Assembly (NCBI GenBank): GCA_032716605.1
Contig: CM064501.1
Coordinates: 19,572,687-19,636,686, forward strand
Reading direction: 5' to 3'
DNA length: 64,000 nucleotides
Source: Paralithodes platypus
Lineage: Eukaryota > Arthropoda > Malacostraca > Decapoda > Lithodidae
Below, one piece after another: positions 9,489 through 20,378 of this stretch. The notes beneath the pieces are model-generated. The model did no database searches, had not been told where the DNA came from, and saw only the letters and a program-made list of their open reading frames with translations. The position numbers were made by a program, and so were the translations under genes. How positions within the stretch are numbered: the first letter of the stretch is position 1; each line of letters begins with the position of its first letter.

Positions 9489-12264
9489 TCAAGTGATGCC
9501 TTTGCGTGCCACCATCCGTGCCCAGGTTTTTAGCGGCCATGCTTGGTGACACGTTCGGAACGACCCAGTTAGCAGACAAGGGTTCGCCGGCTGTACTTCC
9601 CTCGGTTCCTCCGGCTTTAAGACAGGCACTGGGAGTGAGAGAGACTTTAGTTTTTTGATGGTGGGTTTGGTGGTGTTGGACGCTTCGCCGGCTGGCTGGT
9701 GTGGGCCCTGCCCCGGCTTATACTGGCCGCGTCCCCTCTGTCCTGAAAACCCTCTCTGTCTATGCCTGAACTGACCCAGGGGGGATTGGGAGGACTTAGG
9801 CGGAAGAAAAGGCTTAGAACCCCCTGGCTGAGCTTTAGTAGGAGGCTTAGGTTTGGGGAAGTTAAATGCAGGTTTCTTAGCCTGTGCGGGACTGTGCTTC
9901 ACGGCCTGTGCCATGTTAAACACTGTTCGCCATACATCAGGGGACATTAAAGAAGGAGTAAGTACTGGGGACATTACCACCTGGTTAGCAATGCGATCAG
10001 GCAGCTTGCGAACTAATGACATCCTAAGATCCTGTCGTGCTCGCACCGCCTCAAGTAAGGCTGTAGGTATGTCACCTAAGGATTGAATCGACGACTGAAG
10101 AATCAGACGCCGGGATAACTCAACTGATCTTCGAGCATCCGCGTCTGCGATTGCCTGAGTAGACCTGAGTAAAGACTTAGCCACCTGTTGAGAAACTATA
10201 ACTATGTACTGTGAAAACAGGCGGAAAGCTTTTCCCCTTAGCCTAAATTCTCTGTCTAGGTGAGAAGGGGTAGGGGTAGTGAATGGTTCCTTTAGTTCAC
10301 AAAGATTAATCTTAGGGGCAGCTAGAAAAGAAAATAAAGCTGACGGAACTCCGCCGGCAGAACCTACCGGCATGGAGAACCATGAATGTGTATCCTGAGG
10401 GATCTGGTGGGAAGATTTAGAAGTGAAAGTGGTTGCAAAGTTTTGAGCCTCTACCTCCCAATCCACCCAAGGTCCTGGTCCCAACTGTCCCACCTTCAAC
10501 ACTGGATTAGCTGTCTCGTCTGTGACGGTCTGTAAATCTAGTTCAGGAGTAAGAGCCGACAGAGCCTTAATATCATTTAAACCCATCCAGCTTAGACCAG
10601 TCTGAAAAAGTTTTGAAGCTGAGGCAGGGGTTAAAGCAGGCTTAGATGCATAAACAAAATAATCCTGATGATAATAACTAGGTATAGCCTTGATATTTAC
10701 GTCCAAAACATTACCCAAGGCATCCAATGCCCTTAATTTCTTTGACTTATTTCCCTGGATAGGAAACCACTCACGTGGTACCGGGAGTTCCCCTGACAAG
10801 GTAGGCTGGGCAAGCTCTGGCTTAGAGGGGTTCAAAAGAACCCATGACTCGTCTGGCCCATAAAGCAGGGGCATAGCTACCTTTCTAAGAGGCGCTTTGT
10901 CTAGAGGGGGTGGATTAACATCCGTAATGACCCTGACATTTGACGTAGTGAATGCCGCCGTAGCTGGCTTAGAGCTCCCTGCCGGTGACAGAGTAGGAGG
11001 GTTAGGAATCTTAGATAAATCGATTGACGTTATCAGAGGCCGTACCGCAGAACTTGTCAAGGGAGCCCCCAAGTCCATTGTGGGGTTTCCTCGTTGTTGA
11101 CCTAAAGAATTTAGATAGAGCATGAGTAAGTAACCCATCAATTTCTTGTGCTGTAACAAACTGGTTAGATGCAGAACTTTCAGGTGAATCAGTATTATCA
11201 TGGGCGGCGTCCAGGCCTGAGCCTGACCCTTGTCCATCCCTATCTGAAATTATTGACACTTCATCTTGTTCCTCCCGATCCTCCTGAGAAGACCCCGCCG
11301 AGGCAGGGGCACCTTGTTTCCAAGATAAGTCAGGGATAGAGGATGGGGTCGCCGCGTCCCTGTGGACATCGGCTACTGTGTGACTCGTATGAGTCGGACG
11401 TGGATGGTCAGACCCTGGCTGAGCAAACCGCCAAACACCGAGGCTCTGGCCTACGCTCTCTTGAGAGTCTGAAACATTCTCAATTATTGAATTTCCTGAA
11501 CTTTCCGTTTCTAGGGTTAAAATATCAATAGGTAAATCTTGTTTAGGGACAGGCGCTTCACTATACTCTGAGGCTGTAACAGAAACATTTTCAGGTGTAG
11601 AGGTACGATGAGATGCACTAGACTTAGGAGAATGTCGAGAGGACTTCCTATGGGAATCCTTTTTGGAGGATTTGTGGCTACGGTGTGACCGCGAACTAGA
11701 CCTAGGTTTGGAAGAATCACCACCATGACCACTGGGGGAAGCTTCAGTCTTACACTTCTTACTAGCCGGGGAAGAGGCCCGACTTGAAGACTGCTGTCTG
11801 AGAGGTGACCTTGACCTCGATCTCGCCTGCGACGAGGAGGTGGCTGCCGGGGGAGTAGGCTCTCTCGGGCGTTTAGACGTATCCACAGACGATACAGAAC
11901 CCTGGCTAGTCTCTGTCGGCTTAAAACCCGTTACTCTAGAGGTACGTTTAGGGGGAGGGTGCTCTAACAGCAACTTATCCCAAAGTGGGACGTTGTCACA
12001 TTGAAGTGACTTATGTGCGACAATGGTAGTGTAGGCCGACATTTGTTGTCTGACCTCTCTCAACGCTACCGCCGCGGTCTTGTCATTGTCACACAGGACT
12101 TTATTGGCTAATTGGGAGCAAAAGGAACAATTAAGTGTAACCCAGAGACCCCTTGAACGGTCTAGACATCTAACACACCTTATGCAAAGGGTATGCGCAA
12201 AAATTGGGATACCCGCGCAAGTAGGGGTAATGCACAGGGCAAAAACTGGGGCCACAGTAGCCAT
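9489..12264 (-). pseudogene. gag: DIRS Gag, copy B
   Basis: Starts at an ATG with the same Cys-rich N-terminus (ALCITPTCAGIPIFAHTLC) and RS-rich stretch as copy A. A frameshift near 11100-11170 splits it into an upstream frame (12264 to about 11100) and a downstream frame (about 11170 to 9489). The C-terminal part has a basic, Gly/Arg/Gln-rich tail (RQRGFSGQRGRGQYKPGQ) that probably binds RNA, then runs in frame towards RT until the TGA noted in the RT entry. Confidence 0.85.
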
Positions 12265-14061
12265 GACAGAGACTGGTGTGAGGAAACTACCGCCGGGTCT
12301 GTATTGGTCCGCCGGAGCTCAGCTCTGGAAAAATAAAGAAAAATTTCCAGGAATTAATGCTCATAAGGTTAACCCAAGTGTTCGCATACACGTGTTATTA
12401 ACCCGCCGGGTAACAGGATGCAAAGACACAGCTAACACATCTCGCTACGCGGCTGGGTGTAAAGAGGCTAAACAAATCTTCTTAGCTAAAGAACATGAAG
12501 AATACCCTCTGATATAATGGTCCAGTATGGCACTTATAGTCTGTAGGAGGTGGTGACTGTCTCAAGATTCAATTTTGTAACAAAGCCCCCCTCATAAAGA
12601 CGCCGGCCCTTGACATATTTTAGTAGAATAGCCCAGGGCAGGAATATACGAGATCTGATTTTTTAACGAATTGTCCCAAACGATCGTCGTAAAAATAGAA
12701 GGCGGCGATACTGAAAGTATCACCCAATTAAGGTTAATCGAAATTGAATTTGTTTATAAATTCCTTAGTTCCTCCACTTAGGGGCACCCGCCGGGTGTGG
12801 GAATCGATTTGGTTAAACCTCACTGAACCTTCAATTGCCGTAAGAGTAAAGGCAGCGATACACAGAGTATCACTCAAATGGATTGGTTAACTATATGAGA
12901 CCTAAGTCGTTTATCCCACCCTGCTCAGGTGCACCCGCCGGGTGAGAAGTCTAAAAGTTAACCCCACAAGTTCCTGACCCCACTTCTTTGTAAAAGATCG
13001 CCGGGGAGGAACGCCTAAACAACAGCTAGGTTTTCCATGTGGTTGTCGTAAACCAGGTAGAAAAAACCTATAAAAACGAGTGTTCTCAAGAACGTCGTTT
13101 TTTATATATATCTATATATATATGTAAGGATGGGTACAGCCATCCCGCCGGGAATTTAAAGGAGGCCTGAAACCAGGCACCCACAGAGACGCAGTCCTGG
13201 AGAGCCACAGACACCTCCCCACGCCGGGGAACCAGCCAGAGTTAAAACCACGTGTGGCCCAACACTGCTCATCGGTCAGGATTTTTCATGGTGAAACCGA
13301 GAAAAACCCGCCGGAAGGCAAACCCCACCCTGAACAGACACCATCTGAACAATACGACACGAGGAGAGACACGCACGACTAACCAAGGTCACAACATAAT
13401 CCGTGGAATTAGCCAATACACAACTAAACCAGGAAACAATTATAGTCCGAGGAATTAGCCAATACACAACTAAAACCCGGATACACATGACACAGTAGGG
13501 CATATTTATAAAATAAATAATAACACTAGACATGTGGCAAAGCTACGAGCGGCTGGCTAGGCCTAGGTAGACGGCATGAAAATAGTTGAAATATAAACAC
13601 ACACTGGAATATCACAACAGGAACCACCGCCAACACACCACCGTAGCGATAACTTCCCACCCCGGGAAGCCTGACACGGACCCAGAAAAAACTTCACTAA
13701 GTGAAGAAAAATACGCTGGGAACGTCAGCAAACACACAGCTTACCTCATCAGAAGGATAAAAGGCAGCAATAATTAACGCGTAATGAAAGCCGCCTGCAT
13801 CACCAACTAACACAACTATGAAAAGTTCACGTGTCCACAACAGGACCACGAGGGTACATCCGAAATAGATGCCCCATACACACGACCCAAAATACACTGC
13901 ACTGCGGGCAACCAGCCCAGGACACTCCTGCTACGCCTATCCTAACCTTACTCGATACATCCTAGAGTAAACAAATGAGAAAAAACTCACTAGGGACGCA
14001 ACGAATGCGGAACCAGCGGAGCCTGAAAGGTACGTCCGGGCAGGCTGAGCGCAGAGCAAAG
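12265..14061 (-). other. 5' leader of DIRS copy B
   Basis: Non-coding and collinear with the leaders of A and D. Two diverged tandem units occupy about 12706-12960, and CCCGCCGGG hairpin cores occur near 12391, 12785, 12933 and 13143. A short AT-rich run lies at 13100-13122. ORFs here are short and not conserved in A or C. Confidence 0.6.
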
Positions 14062-14370
14062 AAGGAGGAATGACGCCTGATTCAGCGTCTGGTCAGAAAT
14101 CCACACAAGTACATCCACGATATGATGGAAAGCTTATTGGATAGTTATTCTTATTTTGTTTTTGTTTTTATTTTTTACGAAGTTTTTTCGTAGTGAGAAC
14201 CCAATTCATAATGACTGAAGCCATGAGTGAGGTCGCGTGCGCTCATGATGAAGGCTCCTCAGTTTTTAAATGCTCTGCGGCGGTAGATTCAAACTACGGC
14301 GGATTAGTGTTTGAAGAGGATGCCTTATGTAATAGGCATGTTCGTCAATGATGGAGGGGCCACTAATAAA
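14062..14370. repeat. Right terminal inverted repeat of copy B
   Basis: Reverse complement of 5759-6046, ending in the right-specific terminus GGGGCCACTAATAAA. The TACGAAGTTTTTTCGTA inverted motif is at about 14177. Confidence 0.9.
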
Positions 14371-14762
14371 TATAGATTTATGGGGTGATTGGTCTTCAGA
14401 AACTTAGTCTGGCAAGACAAGGTATTTTTAGGGTATGTTGATATTGACATCCTAACTTAGGGACAGGGCATGGGTGTATTAACTTTAAGGTGTATTTATG
14501 TTCATCATGTAGGTAGAGGCGTAGGACACGAGGGGTAGTGTATACGCGAGGTGTGGGAAAGGTCAGTGTTTAGAAGGGGTAGGCAGGTGTGGTTTGGAGC
14601 TGCTTAACCCTGCGGGCTTCGGCCTGTCTGAACTGGTTGGCTCGGTCACCTGGTCCTTTCGTTCTGTGGGCCTTTCTTTCGGGTGTTTCTGTGTGGTGTT
14701 CGCTCGTGGCTTCTGTGGTGGGCTTCTCGTTCTGGGGCATTTTATGCACCCAGTTATGCATT
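14371..14762. repeat. Host repeat between DIRS copy B and LINE-1
   Basis: Begins TATAGATTTATGG like the units at 5352 and 5612, and shares GGGACAGGGCATGGGTGTATTAA, TTCATCATGTAGGTAGAG and GTAGGACACGA with 5395-5500. The rest is unique here. An open frame from 14589 into the LINE is fortuitous, because the LINE homology begins only at about 14763. Confidence 0.6.
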
Positions 14763-17006
14763 TGTTACAGTGAGGTCCCGCTTGGATCTTCTGATCACTG
14801 TCTGATACAGGCCACCTGTCTATCACCTACCACACCTTCCCACTCTGAACCTGTTTTGGTGACTAAATGGCATTACGATAGGGCAGACTGGGAGGGTCTT
14901 CAAGGTCTCTTTATTGATATTCCCTGGACCTCTTTCTTTTCTAATGATGCACACTCCACCTTGAGCCACATACAAGATTTTGTAAAAATTGGAATGGAAA
15001 CTTTTATTCCTCATCAAAAGTACAGTAAAAGATCTAATTCACCTAAATGGTTTGACCATAATTGTGCTAGAGTAACTGAACAAAAAGCAATAGCCTACAA
15101 TGCATACACAAGATCAAAAACACATGAAGCCTTTAATTACTTTAGAAACATCAGAAATCATGCCAAAACTGTATTAAACCTAACTAAATCAAACTTTCTC
15201 CACAAGCAGGCAAATAAACTTCTAAATAATCCAAATGATAACAAAATATTTTGGTCTACTCTTAACTCATTTAAATCCAACTTCACTACTGCTTCATCCA
15301 TTCCTCCATTAAAATCTCCGACTGGCAATCTTGTAAGTGACCCACGAGGTAAAGCTAACCTTCTTGCGGATATTTTCTCCACCAACTCAACCTTAGATGA
15401 AATAAATCAAGATGTCCCTGTACTTAATTTTAATTCGCCTGAAATTCCCTCACTTAAGATCCACACCAGACATGTCAAAACTATTTTGCAGAATCTCTCG
15501 GTAGATAAGGCTCCTGGTCCAGATGAAATTCCTCCAATAGTACTTAAGAATTGCTCCTTGGTGCTCGCTCCTGTATTGGCCAAATTTTTCCGTCTGTGTA
15601 CTCATACCTCATGCTTCCCAGTACCCTGGAAAGAAGCAAACATCCATCCAGTTCCTAAAAAAGGTGCCTCTTCAGATCCATCAAACTACAGACCAATAGC
15701 TATAACTTCCACTCTTGGTAAAGTCTTTGAAATTATATTAAATAATCACATAATTAAGCATCTTGAGAATAATAAATTAATTAGTGATAGGCAATATGGT
15801 TTTAGACGATGTCGATCAACTGCAGACATGCTTTGCCTTCTTACGCATCAAATCAACCAAGCTACAGACCAACATGGTGAAACACATACAATAGCACTGG
15901 ATATATCAAAGGCATTTGATAGAGTCTGGCATCAATCCTTATTGTCGAAGATGTCACACTACGGCCTTGCATCATTAGTTCCACTAATTTCTTCTTATCT
16001 TCATAACAGAAAAATATGTGTAATGGTAGATGGCCTTTATTCTCAATTTCACTCAATAAATGCTGGTGTTCCCCAGGGATCAGTTTTGGCCCCAATTCTG
16101 TTCCTCATTCATATCAATGATCTCATATCTACCACTCATAATCCAATACATTCCTACGCAGATGACTCAACACTCCACAGTTCCTTCACATTTACCAATT
16201 CTGTCACCCAACCCGATCTTATAAATTCAAAAATAAACACTGCAATTTCTCTGAACCAGGACCTTTCTAGAATTAATGGATGGGGACAAAAGAATCTAGT
16301 TTCCTTTAATGCACAGAAAACCAAGTACATTCAATTTTCTAACCGACAGAATCTCACTGACTCCCATATATTTTTTAATGATGTAAATATTCCCACTTCC
16401 CCTAGTATTGACATTCTCGGTGTAACATTAACTACTAACTTGAGCTGGACACATTATGTTAGAATCATTGCTAAGAATGCCTCTAAAAAACTGGGACTTC
16501 TGTACAGAGTTCGAGAATTCTTCACTGACGAGCAGTTGGCCGTGATATATAAAAGTCATGTGCGTTCTCAGATGGATTACTGTTCACCTCTGTGGGGTGG
16601 AAGTGGAGTGGTTGCATTGAGGCAGTTGGACAAAATTCAAAATAAAGCTATTAGATTAATCAATAACCCTGCAATCACACAGGACCTTCCTACATTATCC
16701 ATACGAAGAAACGTTGCATCCCTTGCATTATTCTACAGATATTTTCACAGCAATTGTTCCGAGGAACTTGCTTCAATTGTGCCGCCTCTCCACATCTTTC
16801 CCCGTAGAACTAGGGCAGCTGAGAGCACCCATGAATTTACACTTTCTCCTCCACAATGCAGAACTTCTGCTTATCAGAATTCATTTATCCCCAGAGCTAC
16901 TACTCTTTGGAATTCACTTCCCTCGAATTGCTTTCCACAAACTTACAATCTACAAATGTTTAAATCCAGTTGTTACAAACATTTTATGAATGGAGGATGC
17001 CTTTAG
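14763..17006 (+). CDS. Reverse transcriptase (ORF2 C-terminal two thirds) of LINE-1
   Basis: One open frame of about 747 codons within the LINE. It starts at the end of the endonuclease domain (PLGSSDHC, whose SDH is the usual last endonuclease motif). RT motifs follow in order: DKAPGPDEIPPIVLKN, NYRPIAITSTLGKVFE, ALDISKAFDRVWH, AGVPQGSVLAPILFL and the catalytic HSYADDST. The thumb/C-terminal part includes SYLHNRKI and LWGGSGVVALRQLDKIQ. It resembles jockey/I-group reverse transcriptases; I am not certain of the clade. There is no native start codon because of the truncation. The frame is intact, so the insertion looks young. Confidence 0.88.
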   Translation, partial: CYSEVPLGSSDHCLIQATCLSPTTPSHSEPVLVTKWHYDRADWEGLQGLFIDIPWTSFFSNDAHSTLSHIQDFVKIGMETFIPHQKYSKRSNSPKWFDHNCARVTEQKAIAYNAYTRSKTHEAFNYFRNIRNHAKTVLNLTKSNFLHKQANKLLNNPNDNKIFWSTLNSFKSNFTTASSIPPLKSPTGNLVSDPRGKANLLADIFSTNSTLDEINQDVPVLNFNSPEIPSLKIHTRHVKTILQNLSVDKAPGPDEIPPIVLKNCSLVLAPVLAKFFRLCTHTSCFPVPWKEANIHPVPKKGASSDPSNYRPIAITSTLGKVFEIILNNHIIKHLENNKLISDRQYGFRRCRSTADMLCLLTHQINQATDQHGETHTIALDISKAFDRVWHQSLLSKMSHYGLASLVPLISSYLHNRKICVMVDGLYSQFHSINAGVPQGSVLAPILFLIHINDLISTTHNPIHSYADDSTLHSSFTFTNSVTQPDLINSKINTAISLNQDLSRINGWGQKNLVSFNAQKTKYIQFSNRQNLTDSHIFFNDVNIPTSPSIDILGVTLTTNLSWTHYVRIIAKNASKKLGLLYRVREFFTDEQLAVIYKSHVRSQMDYCSPLWGGSGVVALRQLDKIQNKAIRLINNPAITQDLPTLSIRRNVASLALFYRYFHSNCSEELASIVPPLHIFPRRTRAAESTHEFTLSPPQCRTSAYQNSFIPRATTLWNSLPSNCFPQTYNLQMFKSSCYKHFMNGGCL

Positions 17007-17058
17007 GCACATGGACCTTTTTGTTTTATCTGTATTTTTCCTTCCTCCGTTCATTGTC

Positions 17059-17091
<33 letters not shown>
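14763..17091 (+). mobile_element. LINE-1: 5'-truncated non-LTR retrotransposon with poly(A) tail
   Basis: Homology to LINE-2 starts at GTTACAGTGAGG (14764) and ends in an A-tract of about 29 bases (17063-17091). LINE-2 carries an endonuclease region upstream of this point, so LINE-1 lacks it: typical 5' truncation. It is nearly identical to LINE-2 and uninterrupted, so it gives the pre-integration sequence for DIRS copy D at 14965-14975. Confidence 0.9.
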
Positions 17092-17096
<5 letters not shown>

Positions 17097-17734
17097 TATC
17101 ACCACTTGCACCATCATTATCACCACTTGCACCATCATTATCACCACTTGCACCATCATTATCACCACTTGCACCATCATTGTTACCACTTGCACCATCA
17201 TCATCACCTGCACCATTATCACCACTTGCACCATTATCACCACTTGCACCATTATCACCACTTGCACCATTATCACCACTTGCACCATTATCACCACTTG
17301 CACCATTATCACCACTTGCACCATCATTATCACCACTTGCACCATCATTATCACCACTTGCACCATCATTATCAAAACTTGCACCATCATTATCACCACT
17401 TGCACCATCATTATCACCACTTGCACCATCATTGTTACCATTTGCACCATCATCGTCACCACTTGCACCATCAGTCACCACTTGCACCATCATTATCACC
17501 ACTTGCACCATCATTATCACCACTTGCACCATCATTATCACCACTTGCACCATCATTATCACCACTTGCATCATCATTATCACCACTTGCACCATCATTA
17601 TCACCACATGCACCATCATTGTTACCACTTGCACCATCATTACCACCACTTGCACCACCATTATCAACACTTGCACTATCATTATCACCACTTGCACCAT
17701 CATCACCACTTGCACCATCATTGACACCATGTCA
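17092..17734. repeat. 21/18-bp minisatellite (ACCATCATTATCACCACTTGC)n
   Basis: About thirty units of 21 bp with an 18-bp variant (ACCATTATCACCACTTGC) homogenised in the middle (about 17210-17310). All unit lengths are multiples of three, so several frames stay open across the array and produce low-complexity ORFs with no biological support. The array abuts the LINE-1 poly(A), and the motif reappears at 18487-18515 after the RTE fragment. Confidence 0.9.
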
Positions 17735-18486
17735 AAGGGGCCCCTGCCGAAGGATAAGTCAGAAATAGAGAAATTTGAGTGCGTAGTGTGCAAAGGCGAG
17801 CTTGTGTTAAGTGATGATCCTGTGGCTGTGAATTTTGGAAATGAGTCTTTGGAGCTGGTGAACAAGTTTTGTTACCTAGGAGATACCATCTCTGCCGGTG
17901 GTGGGGCCGAGGCTGCCACTGTTGCTAGAATTAGGTGTGGCTGGGGGAAGTTCAGAGAATTTATGCCAATCCTGACCATGAAAAGAATGCCTCTCCCCCT
18001 GAAGGGAAAGGTGTATGCCTCATGTGTTAGAAGTGCAATGACGTATGCCTCAGAAACATGGGCCGTTAAAGTAGAGGATGTCAACAGAATGGAGCGTAAT
18101 GAGATGAGAATGGTGAGATGGATGTGTGGGGCCAGGCTACAGGATAGAATAACAAATGTTGAGCTGAGGAGACGTTTAGGTATAAGAGTATTAGCGAGGT
18201 GATGCGTACAAGTAGACTGGGATGGTATGGACATGTGGAGAGAATGGATGAACAAAATTGGGTGAAAAAATGCAGGTCTGTGATTGTGGAGGGAGCTGCA
18301 CCAAGGGGTGGACCGAGGAAGACCTGGGATCGGACTATATGCGCCGATCTCAAATCCAAGAACTTGACAAGTGAAGCAGCCCTTAACAGGGTTGCCTGGA
18401 ACACCGCCATTAGGACAAGAGACTGAAACTGCACTTATGTGTGGAACACTCAGTCTTAAAATTGTATGTATGTATATGTATGTGTG
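17735..18486 (+). pseudogene. 3' end of an RTE-like LINE (ORF2 C-terminus)
   Basis: Contains FCYLGDTISAGGGAEAA, RMPLPLKGKVYASCVRSAM, ASETWAVKVED and LGWYGHVERMDEQNW, the region that follows the RT domain in RTE-type elements. A TGA near 18202 and a frameshift interrupt it before the terminal NRVAWNTAIRTRD. It ends in a (ATGT)n tract (about 18464-18486), the kind of simple-repeat tail used by RTE elements in place of poly(A). It is flanked on both sides by the same minisatellite, so it probably inserted into the array. Confidence 0.75.
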
Positions 18487-19239
18487 CCATCATTATCACC
18501 ACTTGCACCATCATTTCTGGGTGGATGGGACTCGTTAGCCTTGGCCGGCAACTCATCTAGGGGAAACAACTCTACATAATCCGGGTAGACAGGACTCGTC
18601 AGCCGTGGATGGCAACCTGTCTAGGGGAGCAAACTCCACACAAACCACCGACTGCCTTGCAGGTTAAGACCATTTAGGCAAAGGCTAGGCCCACAGCCAA
18701 CAACTGTGGTTGGGGGCTAGTTAGAGCAAGCACCCCAAGTAAAACATGCTTCAAACTCGCCCAATGGTGGCCCGCTGACGTGGAGACACCTACCTCAGGC
18801 CCAGCTCTGGCCCCCTGTGGGTGCATCCTGGCCAGGAGGACCAAGAGAGTACAGGGCATAGTGTCTCCACAGCCTGGCACTTTTCCTCTAGAAGCACAGG
18901 GGCCCGAACCCGGAGGTAGTGCACCGGGAGGCTGACCTATCACTAAGCGCATAATACAGGGCCAGCCGTAGTGCCGTGTGCGGACACGGACTGCGTCTCT
19001 GTGGTTGGTTCTGGTGAGGTGCCCCGAGTCCCCCTAGTCCCACCTTAAGATCTTGGGATGGCTGGGTGACAACTACCGGGGTTGCCTGGAGTTGGATACC
19101 TGGGGATAGTGACCTCCAACATTTTGCAAAATACCAATCATGACCAAAAAAACAAAAACAATCGGAGAAAACGTAAGTCTGTTGATACAAAATCGCAAAA
19201 AGGACACTACCGCGGATTCTTTCCCCAAGTTTTGGTTCG

Positions 19240-20064
19240 GAAGTGTGAATGTGGGTACTATGAAAGGACGGGTGAGATTGCGGAGATAATAGAGAGACGA
19301 CGAGTGGATGTATGTTGTGCCCAGGAAACCCGGTGGAAAGTGGGGAGTGCGAGGCGGATTGCGGGAAAAAATGAACGCTTCAAGTTCATATGGAAGGGAT
19401 GCGAACATGGTACAGGAGGGGTGGGTTTCCTGGTGGCAGAGAGAGGTGGGCAGATTGTGTTATAGAAGTTAAAAGATTTAATGAAAGACTGATTTTACTA
19501 AGAATGAAAGTTGTGTCGAGAGTCATGGATATTATATCAGCATATGCCCCCCAAGCAGGCTTAGGTGGAGATGTCAAAGAACAGTTCTGGAATTAATTAC
19601 TAGGGGTGGTTGTCGGATGCAAGGAAGGGGAGGTAGTAATTCTGGGAGGAGACTTGAATGGGCATGTCAGGGCAGGTGCTGACGGATATGGGGGCGTGCA
19701 CGGAAGACGAGGTTATGGCCGAAGGAACTTGGGAGACGAATACATACTGGAGCACTGTGCTGCCATGGGGATGGTGGTGTGTAATACCATGTTTAGGAAG
19801 AGGATGAGCCACCTGATAACATATGAATCAGGTGGCTCCAGTAGCCAGATAGACTACTTCCTTATCAGCAAATCTGACAGGAAATGGGTTAGAGACACTA
19901 AAATCATACCAGGTGAAGAATGCATCCCCCAACACAATCTCCTAGTGTGTGACATTTGCCTAAGTAGAGTTCCTGTTAGAAAGAAATTCCATCTCCCAAA
20001 AGGTAAGTACCGGTATGGCTGTTGGAAAAAGAGGAGTACAGAGACAGATTCCACAACGAAATGA
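19240..20064 (+). pseudogene. AP-type endonuclease domain of the RTE-like LINE
   Basis: Motifs in order: TGEIAEIIERRRVDVCCAQETRW (catalytic Glu in QET), IISAYAPQ, VVILGGDLNGHV, SSQIDYFLI and QHNLLVCDI (final His). These belong to the RTE/BovB endonuclease that database pipelines often label craniofacial development protein 2-like. It nicks target DNA to prime reverse transcription. Frameshifts near 19270 and 19440 and a stop at 19594 break it into three pieces. Confidence 0.8.
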
Positions 20065-20378
20065 GGGAAATTGAAAGGAGGATGTTGATAGCAAATGGAA
20101 CTTTATAGAACACAGCCTCCTCAATACCTGTGGCAAAACAAAGGGGCCAGCCAGACATAAGTTCTCCTGGTGGTGGAACAATGATGTCAAAGCTGCAGTC
20201 AGAGAGAAGAAGAGATGTTTCAAAGTATGGAAGGAAGGTGGCAGCAAGGAGAATACCTGACTGCCAAACGTAATGCTAGAAGAGAGGTCTACAGGGCAAA
20301 GAAAACATACAGGATTGTGTAATAGAATAAGTTTGCAGTACTAATAATACCAATGGGGTTTATAAATTAGCTAAGAAT

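Larger units (their letters stand above)
5698..14370 (-). mobile_element. DIRS-like retrotransposon copy B, full length (8,673 bp)
   Basis: Complete element on the minus strand. Order from 14370 downwards: right ITR, leader, gag, RT, RNase H, tyrosine recombinase, 3' UTR, internal complementary region (6121-6227), left ITR. Borders are set by comparison with copy D, whose integration site is known. There are no flanking target repeats, as expected of tyrosine-recombinase elements. It is nearly identical to D; the two differ mainly by scattered single-base indels. All three genes carry breaks, so this copy is not autonomous as written. Confidence 0.9.

Noticed and set aside
14589..14762. N-terminal 58 residues of the 805-codon frame leading into LINE-1
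   Set aside because: The LINE homology starts only at about 14763; the upstream part is host repeat that happens to lack stops.
17092..17734. Regular short repeat that could be taken for a CRISPR array, plus long His-rich or Ser/Leu-rich ORFs
   Set aside because: The units are contiguous with no unique spacers, and units divisible by three keep all frames open. The ORFs are by-products of a minisatellite.
16970..18202. 410-codon frame joining LINE-1, poly(A), minisatellite and RTE fragment
   Set aside because: It crosses three unrelated sequences and a poly-Lys from the A-tract; not a gene.
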